DNA of 64,000 bases from Glycine soja (taxonomy: Eukaryota; Streptophyta; Magnoliopsida; Fabales; Fabaceae). The stretch spans positions 33,046,827 to 33,110,826 of the forward strand of contig NC_041019.1 of the NCBI RefSeq assembly GCF_004193775.1, in the 5' to 3' direction. Shown here piece by piece: positions 55,396 through 64,000 of the stretch; the first letter of the stretch is position 1; each line of letters opens with the position of its first letter. The notes below the pieces were generated by a model. The model worked only from the letters and a program-made list of their open reading frames with translations, did not search any database and had not been told where the DNA came from. The position numbers and the translations under genes are program-made.

Positions 55396-57133
55396 AACAG
55401 CAACAAGAAAGCTCAAGGGGAATGCCAGCTATTATGTGATATAAGTAGGAGACTTATACAGAAAAGGCTTCACGGTGCCTCGCTCTTGAAATGTTTAACC
55501 AAGGACCAGTCTGAATATGTAATAAATGAGATGCATAGAGGGATATGTGGAATGCACTTAGGATCCCAATCGATGGAAACCCGAGTTCTTAGAGACGGAT
55601 ACTATCTGCTGACAATAAGAAGGCACTGCACATAATATGTAAAGAAGTGCGAAGAATGTTAGAAGTTTGGCAACATTTCTCATTTGCCTACCGAAGAGTA
55701 GCACATCATAGTGGTGCCATGGCCCTTTGCCATTTGCAAAGTAGACATACTTGGACATTGTCCACTATCAAAAGGATAAGTAAACTATCTCCTGGTTGGC
55801 ATTGATCATTTCACCAAGTGGATAGAGGCCAAGCCCATAACCACCATCTTGGTAGCCAACATCCTAAAGTTCATTTGGAAGAACATCATATGTCCAGGGT
55901 TATCAAACTCTCGAGTTACATCGCTAACTCTTACGAGTTTATGAGTCCACTTGACCTCTGCGAGTTGACCCTTGCGTAAACTCTTTTTTTAGTAGACATT
56001 GAGTAAACTTTATAAACTCTAAGTAAACTCGGTAAACTCTTGAGTTTACCACCAAGTCAACAAGTTAGCAAGTTTAAAAAATTAGATCAAAATGTAAGTC
56101 ATGTTTGATTATTTTCTATGTGTTTAGCATTCAACATATCTTCATTTAGTGTGTTATTCTCAAATACAAAATCCTCACCTTTAATAATATCAAACCACTG
56201 TTCTCTAATAACATCAAACCCTCGATGAGAATGATCTACCACTACTATAACCTCCACAAGTTATTGTCTACTAGTGATGCATGTATTATTACTAGACTTT
56301 GTTATTTAAATATTATGGACTTTATGATTTACTGCTTTGCTTTATTATATTATTGAAATATTTAATTAGTATTTTATTTATAGATATTTTGTTATTATTT
56401 TTATATGAAGTAGACTCTTACGAGTTTACAAGTTAAGTCTACGAGTCAAGTCTGTATAACTCTCACGAGTCTGCGTAAACTCTTGAGTTTGATAACCTTG
56501 CATATGTCAATTCAGAATTCTAAACACTTTGATTTATGACAATAAAGCATAGTTCATTAACAAAAGAGTAAAAAAATTCCTTGAAAGACTCTGGATCAAA
56601 CATAGAGCAACTTTAGTAGAACACCCACAAAGCAATGGGAAAACTGAGATAGCCAATAAATTCATACTCGGAGAATTAAAAAATAAGTTGGAAAGGCGAA
56701 AGGCAATTGAGACGAAGAGCTTCCTGCCATCCTATGGGCCTACCGTTGTTGTCCACAGTCGATAATAGGTGAAATCCCTTTTTGACTCTTGTACGGATCA
56801 GATGCAATGATACCAGTGGAAGTAGGTGGACCTTCTCTTCAAAATGTGCACTTCGTAGAAGAGAATAACTAGACGCTCAAGGAAGCACTGGATTTTACCA
56901 AAAAGACCATTAAAGAAGTCCACATGAGAGCCGAGTTGTACAAGAGAAGGGGTGATGATAAGTGCTTAGTGCTAAGGAAATGTAGAGAAGCTCCAAAAGA
57001 CCATAAAGAAGGCAAACTGGTCGTAAACTGGGAAGGACCTTGCATAATTACTAAAGTACTCGAAAATGGTGTGTACCGACTAGACCAGTTAACCAGCAAA
57101 GCAATTCCAAGGACTTGGAATGTCACTCTATAA
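55396..57133 (+). pseudogene. Tat-lineage integrase remnant, split by a MITE
   Basis: Decayed in several frames. Left part: VGDLYRKGFTVPRS, IEGYVECT-like, then KKCEE-type zinc region (55650), and LVGIDHFTKWIEAKPITT (55795-55850). The hAT-like MITE then interrupts. Right part: FLERLWIKHRATLVEHPQSNGKTEIANK (56575-56660, in two short quotes by position), ILGELKNKLE, and SYGPTVV; then C-terminal KCREAPKDHKEGKLVVNWEGP (56975-57035) and NGVYRLDQLTSKAIPRTWN. Many stops. Probably the 3' part of the pol whose RT is at 41291-42814. Confidence 0.75.
55895..56500. mobile_element. hAT-like MITE with 8-bp TSD
   Basis: 606 bp. Terminal inverted repeats CAGGGTTATCAAACTC (55895) and GAGTTTGATAACCTTG (56485-56500); one mismatch in the first 16 bases. 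Flanked by CATATGTC at 55887-55894 and 56501-56508. Eight-base duplications and CA(A/G)GG ends fit the hAT superfamily. Sub-terminal repeats of ACGAGTTTA/TAAACTC lie in both ends; AT-rich centre, no ORF, so non-autonomous. Confidence 0.88.
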
Positions 57134-57226
57134 CACCCTAAATTTCGATAACTAAAAATAAATGTTTGATGTATTTCTTGTGTTATTTGATTACATGATT
57201 AATTTAGATGAGTTGAGGTATTATGT
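57134..57226. other. Short unassigned spacer
   Basis: AT-rich, no gene; lies between the Tat integrase stop and the start of the Copia B LTR. Confidence 0.4.
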
Positions 57227-60200
57227 TGTGGAAGAAATGCTTTCCAAGATTATTTTGATGATGCCAAAGACTCAAGTCAAGAATCAAGAGTCAAGCAAGT
57301 TTCAAGAATCAAAGAGTCATTCAATCAAAGCAAGTTTCAAGAATCAAAGAGTCGTTCGTCGTTCAATGAAGATTCAAGATTAAAGTGAAGATTCAAGAGA
57401 AGACTCAATTAAGATAAGTATTAAAAGAGTTTTTCAAAATATTGAATAGCACAATTTTATTCAAGAGAATTTTTTCAAAGAAAAATCTTTTACCAAGAGT
57501 TTTACTCTCTGATAATCGATTACCAGAAGGTAGTAATCGATTACCAGTAGCCAACATTCTTTTCAAACTCATTTAGAAAGTTTTAATAAATTACCATAAT
57601 CATGTAATCGATTACCAATGTTTTAAAATGTTAGATTTCAAATTTCAAGAGTCACAACTTGTGATAAAATATTTTCAAATCATTTCAAACTTGTGTAATC
57701 GATTACACAATACTTGTAATTGATTACTAGTGTTTCTAAACGTTTTCATTTTCAAATTCAAACATGAAGAGTCACATTTGTTGATGTGTAATCGATTACA
57801 CTATGATGGTAATCCATTACCAGTGACTTATTTTGTAAAATAAATTACCAAAAGTCACAATTCTTAAAGTGACTTGTTTCTGAAGATTTTTTCAAAAGAC
57901 ACAACCTTTAAGTGACTAGTTTTCAAAAGAGTCACAACTTTTAAAGTGACTAGTTTTCAAAAGAGTCACAACTTTTAAAGTGACTAGTTTTCAAAAGAGT
58001 CACAACTTTTAAAAAGTGGCTAGTTTTTGTTGGATCAAGTGGCCTCGAAATAATTAAGAAGGGGGGTTGAATTAATTATTAACGAACCTTTACTAATTAA
58101 AAATCTATCCTTCTTAGGCTTTTACTATAATGTTAAGAAAGTAAAGAACTGAAATAGAAACTTAACCAAAAGTAAAAGCGATAATTAAAGTACACAGCGG
58201 AAATTAAAGTGTGTAGGGAAGTAGAAGACAAACACAAGAGTTTTATACTGGTTCGGCAACAACCCGTGCCTACATCCAGTCCCCAAGCGACATGCGGTCC
58301 TTGAGATTTTTTTTCAACCTTGTAAAATCCTTTACAAGCAAAGATCCACAAGGGATGTACCCTCCCTTGTTCTCTTTGAACAACCAAGTGGATGTACCCT
58401 CCACTTGAACTGATCCACAAGAGATGTACCCTCTCTTGTTCTCAGTTACAACAACCCAAGTAGATGTACCCTCTACTTGTACCACAAAGGATGTACCCTC
58501 CAATGTGTTAAGACAATGTTCTCAGGCGGTTAGTCCTTCAAAACTTTGTTAAGGGGATACAAAAGATATCTCAGGTGGTTAGTCCTTTGAAATCTTTTGT
58601 ATAAGGGAAAGGGAAGAATCAAAAGAATTCTCAGGCTGTGTCGTTTTGAATTCTTTGACAAGGGAAAAGGGAGACACAAAAGAATTCAGGTGGTTAGTCC
58701 TTCGTTCTTTTGGAAAAGGGAGAAGAGAGACACAAAAAGAATTCAGGCAGTTAGTCCTTGGCGAATTCTTTTTGGCAAAGGGAGAAGAGAATAAAAGATA
58801 TAGCACACTTCTGTTTTCAAGGTTTGGAAAACCAGAAAACTTTAGAAAGCTTTTGCAAAGGAAGAAGAAGAAGAAGAAGTTCAAGAAAATGTTCAAAGAG
58901 ATTCAAGGGTTGTAAAAGAATATGTGGAAAAGTTGTTTGTAAAGGTTGTAAGTGTTTTTCAAATGCAAATCAAGGTCTTGCTTTTATAGACTCTTCAAGT
59001 CTGGTCAAGAAAACCATTGGAAGAGTTATAACCTTTAGAAAAATCTGAAAACCATTGGAAGAGTTACATCTTTTCATTTTTGTTCAAAACTTGTCACTGG
59101 TAATCGATTACCAAATCCTTGTAATCGATTACACAAAGCATTTTATGAAAGGATGTGAGTCTTCACAATTGAATTTGAATTCCAACGTTCAGATGCATTG
59201 GTAATCGATTACCAATATCTTGAAATCGATTACCAATATCTTGAAATCGATTACACCATTTGGAAATTAATTGGAACGTTGCAAATTCAGTTGAAAACTT
59301 TTGAAATCAAACTTTGCCACTGATAATCGATTACAGGAAACTGGTAATCAATTACCAGAGAGTAAAAACTCTGGTAACTTAGAAAATTTTGAGAAAACTC
59401 ATTTGAAAAACAAAACTGTGCTATGTTTGTTTTTTGAAAAATCTTTTCAATACTTCCCTTGTGAAGTCTTCTTGATTTATTCTCTTGGAACTTGAATTCA
59501 TATTTTCTTGAATCTTGAAATCAAACTTCTCTTGATTCTTGAATTGTTGACTCAATCTTCAAATCATTCTCTTGGGCTTTTTGTCATCATCTTTTGTTAT
59601 CATCAAACCATCTTGAATCAACTTGATTCATCATCATGAAGCTTTCTTTTGCAGTTTTGAAGAAATTGCCAAGAGTCACAACTTTTAACTTGTTTTTTCA
59701 AGAGCCATCAAATGGCTATAAATATGTGACCATGGCATGAATTTTAAAGTAAGAACTTTCAGATTTCTTTCATTCATTCAAAGCATTCTTCTAAGAGTTT
59801 TTTTTTCAAAACTTTCTTTATTCAAGAAAAGTTCATTGTCCAAAAACTTGTGTTATTCTTCTTCTTCATTCCTTCTCTCTCTTGCCAGAATAATTCAAAG
59901 GACTAACCGCCTAAGAATTCTTTTGATTCTTCCTTCTCCCTCTTGCCAAAAGATTCAAAGGACTAACTACCTGATAATTCTTTTGATTCTTCCTCTTCCC
60001 TTTAAACAAAAGATTTCAAAGGACTAACCGCCTGAGATATCTTTTGTTTCCCCTTACAAAGATTCAAGGGACTAACCGCCTAAGAATTCTTTGTCTTAAC
60101 ACATTGGAGGGTACATCCTTTGTGGTACAAGTAGAGCGTGCATCTACTTGGGTTGTAATACTGAGAACAAGAGAGGGTATATCTCTTGTGGATCAGTTCA

Positions 60201-60604
60201 AGTGGAGTGTACATCCACTAGGTTGTTCAAAGAGAACAAGGGAGGGTACATCCCTTGTGGATCTTTGCTTGTAAAGGATTTTACAAGGTTATTGGAAATC
60301 TCAAGAACCGGTGGTTGCTTGGGGACTGGATGTAGGCACGGCTTGTTGCCGAACCAGTATAAATCTTGTGCTTGTCTTCTTCTTCCTTACACTCTTTATC
60401 TTTCCGCTGTTTACTTATTATTTACACTTTACTTTTTTCTAAGTTATTGCTTCTATTCTTTACTTTCTCATAACTTAGTAAAAGCCTAATTGAATCTAGT
60501 AACATTAAGAAGGATAAATTTTTAATTAGTCAAGACACGTTCATAATTAATTCAACCCCTCCCCCCCCCCCTTCTTAATTATTCCGAGGCCACTTGATCC
60601 AACA
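57227..60604 (+). mobile_element. Copia element B, 5' LTR with nested reverse solo LTR
   Basis: Starts TGTGGAAGAAATGC, ends GATCCAACA before a primer binding site; 1747 bp without the nested element and its target copy, against 1748 bp for element C. GTAATCGATTAC occurs at 57533, 57604, 57694 and 57788. 57900-58020 has four copies of AGTGACTAGTTTTCAAAAGAGTCACAACTTTTAA-type units (given in part by position). The promoter region near 59714 has CTATAAATA. Stem-loop arrays at 59890-60090 and 60105-60275. Confidence 0.85.
58028..59653 (-). mobile_element. Solo Copia LTR, reverse, TSD GTTTT
   Basis: Plus-strand TGTTGGATCAAGTGGCC...CTTTCTTTTGCA, 1626 bp, flanked by GTTTT at 58023-58027 and 59654-59658. 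It is the same family as the LTR it sits in, but in the opposite orientation. Contains GTAATCGATTAC at 59100, 59121 and 59201 and the stem-loop array near 58310-58520 (reverse). Confidence 0.9.
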
Positions 60605-60606
60605 AG

Positions 60607-60618
60607 TGGTATCAGAGC
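60607..60618 (+). promoter_or_regulatory. Primer binding site of Copia element B
   Basis: TGGTATCAGAGC, two bases after the LTR; initiator Met tRNA type. Confidence 0.88.
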
Positions 60619-60654
60619 AGGTATCTTGAGAAAAGTTTCACAACTTCAAGATTC

Positions 60655-61029
60655 ATGGCCTCCTCAAATTCTCTTTTTCCTGAAGTAAACTCCATCCATA
60701 GGCCACCCATCTTTAATGGTGAGCGTTACCACTACTAGAAAACCTGAATGCAAATCTTTATTGAAGCCATAGACTACAACATTTGGGAAGCCATAGAAAT
60801 AGGACCTTATGTTCCCTCCATAATAGATGGAAGCGCATCAACAGCCACAAAAATAGAAAAACCTAGAGATAAATGGTCTGAAGAAGATAGAAGAAGAGTT
60901 CAATATAATCTTAAAGCTAAAAACATTATTACTTCTGCCCTAGGAATAGATGAACATTTTAGAATCTCAAATTGCACAAGTGCTAAGGAGATGTGGGACA
61001 CACTTCAACTCACACATGAAGGCACAATT
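60655..61029 (+). pseudogene. gag: Copia Gag of element B, truncated
   Basis: ATG at 60655 (MASSNSLFPEVNSIHRPPIF) with in-frame TAG and TGA before 60748, then an open part with KPRDKWSEEDRR and KEMWDTLQLTHEGT. It is cut at 61029 in the middle of the Gag core by the LTR of element C, so the ORF beyond that point is a fusion with LTR sequence. Confidence 0.85.
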
Positions 61030-62777
61030 TGTGGAAGCAATGACATCCAAGATTATTTTGATGATGCCAAAGAATCAAGAGTTAAGCAAGTTCCAAAGAA
61101 TCAGGAGTCAAAAAGCTTCAAGAATCAAGTTTCAAAGAATCAAGATTCAAGAACAATCAAGTTTCAAGATTCAAGATTCAAGAACAATCAAGTTTTAAGA
61201 ATCAAGATTCAAGAACAATCAAGAACAAGATTCAAGAATCAAGAGAAGACTCAACCAAGATAAGTACTAAAAACGTTTTTCAAAACATTGAGTAGCACAA
61301 GAATTTTTCAAAAAGAAATATCTTTTACCAAAGAGTTTTACTCTCTGGTAATCGATTACCAGAAGGTAGTAATCGATTACCAGTAGCCAACATTGTTTTT
61401 CAAACAGATTTACAAAGCTGTAATCGATTACCGTGAGCATCTAATCGATTACCAATGTTTTAGAACGTTCGATTTCATATTCCAAGAGTCACAACAAGTG
61501 ATAAAACATTTTCAAATCATTTTAAACTTGTGTAATCGATTACACAATACTTGTAATCGATTACCAGAGTTTCTAAACATTTTGATTTTCAAATTTAAAC
61601 ATGAAGAGTCACATTGTTGATGTGTAATCGATTACACCTTGATGGTAATCGATTACCAGTGACTGATTTTGAAAAATAAATTACCAAAAGTCACAATTCT
61701 TAAAGTGACTTGTTTCTGAAGATTTTTTCAAAAGTCACAACCTTTAAGTGACTAGTTTTCAAGAGTCACAACTTTTAAAGTAACTAGTTTTCAAAAGAGT
61801 CATAACTTTTAAAAAGTGATTAGTTTTGAAGAAATTGCCAAGAGTCATAAACTTTTAACTTGAGTCATCAAATGACTATAAATATGTGACCATGGCACGA
61901 ATTTCAAAATATGTATGACTGATTCCTTTCATGTATAACAGATTTCTTTCATTCATTCAAAGCATTCTTCTAAGAGTTTATGTTCAATACTTTCTTTATC
62001 AAGAAAAGTTCATTATCCAAAAACTTGTGCTATTCTTCTTCGTTCCTTCTTTCTCTTGCCAAAAGATTCAAAGGACTAACTGCCTGAGAATTCTTTTGAT
62101 TCTTCCTTCTCCCTCTTGCCAAAAGATTCAAAGAATTAACCGCCTGAGAATTCTTTTGATTCTTCCACTTCCCTTTAAACAAAAGATTTCAAAGGACTAA
62201 CCGCCTGAGATATCTTATGCTTCCGCTTACAAAGACTCAAGGGACTAACCGCCTAAGAATTCTTTGTCTTAACACATTGGAGGGTACATCCTTTGTGGTA
62301 AAAGTAGAGCGTACATCTACTTGGGTTGTAATACTGAGAACAAGAGAAGGTACATCTCTTGTGGATTAGTTCAAGTGGAGTGTACATCCACTTGGTTGTT
62401 CAAAGAGAACAAGGGAGGGTACATCCCTTGTGGATCTTTGGCTTGTAAAGGATTTTATATGGTTGAAAGAAATCTCAAGAACCGTTGGTTGCTTGGGAAC
62501 TAGATTTAGGCACGGGTTGATGCCAAACTAGTATAAATCTTGTGTTTGTCTTCTTCTTCCATACACTCTTTAATTTCCGCTATGTACTTTTAATTGCCGC
62601 TTTTACTTTTGGTTAAGTTTTTGTTTCTGTTCTTTACTCTATTATCTTAGTAGTAAAATCCTAGTTGAATCTAGTCACATTAAGAAGGATAAATTTTTTA
62701 ATTAGTCAAGACACATTAATAATTAATTCAACCCCCCCCCCCCCTTCTTAATTATTCCGAGGCCACTTGATCCAAGA
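61030..62777 (+). mobile_element. Copia element C, 5' LTR
   Basis: Starts TGTGGAAGCAATG and ends GATCCAAGA (CA mutated to GA) before a primer binding site at 62780-62791. Close in length and sequence to LTR B. Several GTAATCGATTAC copies at 61340-61650; stem-loop arrays at 62060-62260 and 62270-62440; a C-run at 62733-62746. Inserted in the gag of element B; its 3' side lies outside the window. Confidence 0.85.
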
Positions 62778-62779
62778 AG

Positions 62780-62791
62780 TGGTATCAGAGC
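62780..62791 (+). promoter_or_regulatory. Primer binding site of Copia element C
   Basis: TGGTATCAGAGC, intact, two bases after the LTR end. Confidence 0.88.
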
Positions 62792-62825
62792 AGGTTTCTT
62801 GAGAAAAGTTTCACAACTTCAAGAT

Positions 62826-64000
62826 AAATGGCCTCTTTAAATTCTCTATTTTTCAAAAGTATTTTTAGCAATAGGTCAAATCTGAAATGATTTCAAGATT
62901 ATGATGAAGACCAAGCCAACTTATGTCTCATGACAAAATCTCATGAGAAAACAAGGAAGAATCTGTAAGGAAGAAGTGGTACATCGACTGATGCAATCCT
63001 CCCTATGAAGGGACCAGTCACTAGAGCCATGAGCAAGAGGCTCCAAGAGGATTGGGCTAGAGCTGCTGAAGAAGGCCCTAGGATTCTCATGAACCTCAGG
63101 GTAGATTTCTGAGCCCATGGGCCAAGGTTGGGTCCAATTATCTTTGTACATATTAGACTAGGATGTCATTATATTTGGTCCTTGTATTTAGGGCTCCATA
63201 ATGTAGGTAGGGTACCCTAGAAATATAGGATTTTTCAGCCCTTGTATTTTAGGGCACCTAGACTAGTTTTTGTATTAGGGGTAGTTTTGTAATTTCACAT
63301 ACACTAAGTGAATATTTGATGTGTGTGTTGGGAAATAAATTTAATTGAATTGGTAGAAGCCCAATCCAATTAAATTTTAGAGGGGGAGGTAAGCATTTGC
63401 TTACTACACCCCATTGCCACATCATATAATCACACTTTGTGCATGTCCTTCATGCTTTACATGCCTTATGATACCTAAGCACACTTAGTGGAGAATCTTG
63501 GAATTGATCTTGGATTAGTGGGCTGAACCATAACTAAAATTCACTAATCATAATTAGTGAAATTTTTGCTCCAAAGTTTGTCTCCACAAATTCAAGTGAA
63601 ATTTGAATTTCCCTCCAATTTTGTGTGACACTTAGGCTATAAATAGAGGTCATGTGTGTGCATTTTTTGAACTTTGATCATTTGAAAATTAAACTTTAGA
63701 TTTTAGAGCTCTTTTAGAGCACAAAATTTCATGTTCTTCTCTTCCTCTCCCTTCATTCATCTCTTTTTTCCTCCAAGCTCTTATCCATGGCCTCCTATGG
63801 TGGTGAGCTTCTTCTAGACTCATCTTCTCCTTGAAGTGGCGTCTTCTCTCTCTCTCTCTCTTCCTTCTCCATTCCGCTGTCATTCATTTTCCAAGAAGCA
63901 AAGGAATCCATTGATGAAGAAGATCCTAGGCCTACAAGCTCCAATGGAGCTTACATCATCGACAGTGGATGTTCCAAGCATATGACGGGAGATGTATCCA
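62826..64000 (+). pseudogene. Copia element C gag-protease, deleted and split by solo LTR
   Basis: The start (about 62828, MASLNSLFF) runs only some 60 bases before a deletion joins it to a later part (YDEDQANLCLMTKSHEKTRK, near 62902-62960). The protease site follows: TGG TAC ATC GAC at 62977-62988, then a solo LTR, then AGT GGA TGT from 63964, reading WYID|SGCSKHMTGD across the insertion. So the LTR entered exactly within the protease D-S-G. Continues past the window end. Confidence 0.8.
62989..63958 (+). mobile_element. Solo chromovirus-type LTR, TSD TCGAC
   Basis: TGATGCAATCCTCCC...GCTTACATCA, 970 bp, flanked by TCGAC at 62984-62988 and 63959-63963. A full-length reference for the fragments at 23789-24073, 49565-50059 and 52189-52504. 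A TATA-like CTATAAATAG is at 63639-63648. ORFs over 62921-63151 and 63689-63883 (minus) are incidental. Confidence 0.9.

Noticed and set aside
60556..62746. C-runs of 10-14 bases near LTR ends
   Set aside because: Shared low-complexity runs of the Copia LTR, prone to sequencing or slippage length error; no further meaning can be supported.
46369..62791. tRNA-like words TGGTATCAGAGC
   Set aside because: They are primer binding sites complementary to a tRNA 3' end; no tRNA gene body is present.

Overview
This window is plant heterochromatin made almost entirely of nested LTR retrotransposons. I see no host cellular gene, tRNA or rRNA. The organism is most likely a soybean-type legume (Glycine). 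The basis is an intact SIRE1-like Copia/Sirevirus element with a UAG-CAG-UUA leaky stop before an envelope-like ORF, plus several LTR families that I recall from soybean. A CRM-clade chromovirus and the density of nesting suggest pericentromeric DNA. These are recollection and inference; no search was run.

Layout. 1-23219: a broken plus-strand Tat/Ogre-type Ty3-gypsy element (gag 10691-12170, a long repeat-rich 3' region, polypurine tract, 3' LTR 21249-23219). It is interrupted by the complete SIRE1-like element (1399-10690, TSD AAAAC), a solo Copia LTR (12643-13381, TSD TAGGA) and an Athila-type envelope-like fragment (about 15360-16330). 23220-27986: a minus-strand Tat element (ORF1, leader, 5' LTR) carrying an Athila-type LTR that itself carries an internally deleted solo LTR (TSD CGGTG). 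27987-31181: the 3' end of a second plus-strand Tat element. 31182-33288: AT-rich leader and LTR of a minus-strand Athila-like element. 33289-41290: a minus-strand Copia 3' end, split by a nearly complete minus-strand CRM-like element (34274-40879). 41291-57133: a decayed plus-strand Tat pol (protease-RT, then integrase after 55396), opened up by an Athila-type element, which is itself opened by a Copia element, which is itself opened by a chromovirus derivative. The integrase part carries an hAT-like MITE with an 8-bp TSD. 57227-64000: two copies of one Copia family, one inserted in the gag of the other, each hit by a further solo LTR.

Only SIRE1 looks able to make its own proteins: one Gag-Pro-Int-RT-RNaseH frame, then a readthrough-dependent envelope-like frame. 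Its two LTRs differ at 2 of 1002 positions, so the insertion is recent. The other elements carry stops and frameshifts.

The most unusual recurrent signal is structural. Tandem arrays in at least four unrelated element families (Tat 3' UTR and LTR, Copia LTR, chromovirus LTR) are built from short stem-loop units. Between units the stem sequence changes on both arms together, so pairing is kept while the primary sequence drifts. I treat this as the main lead for follow-up.
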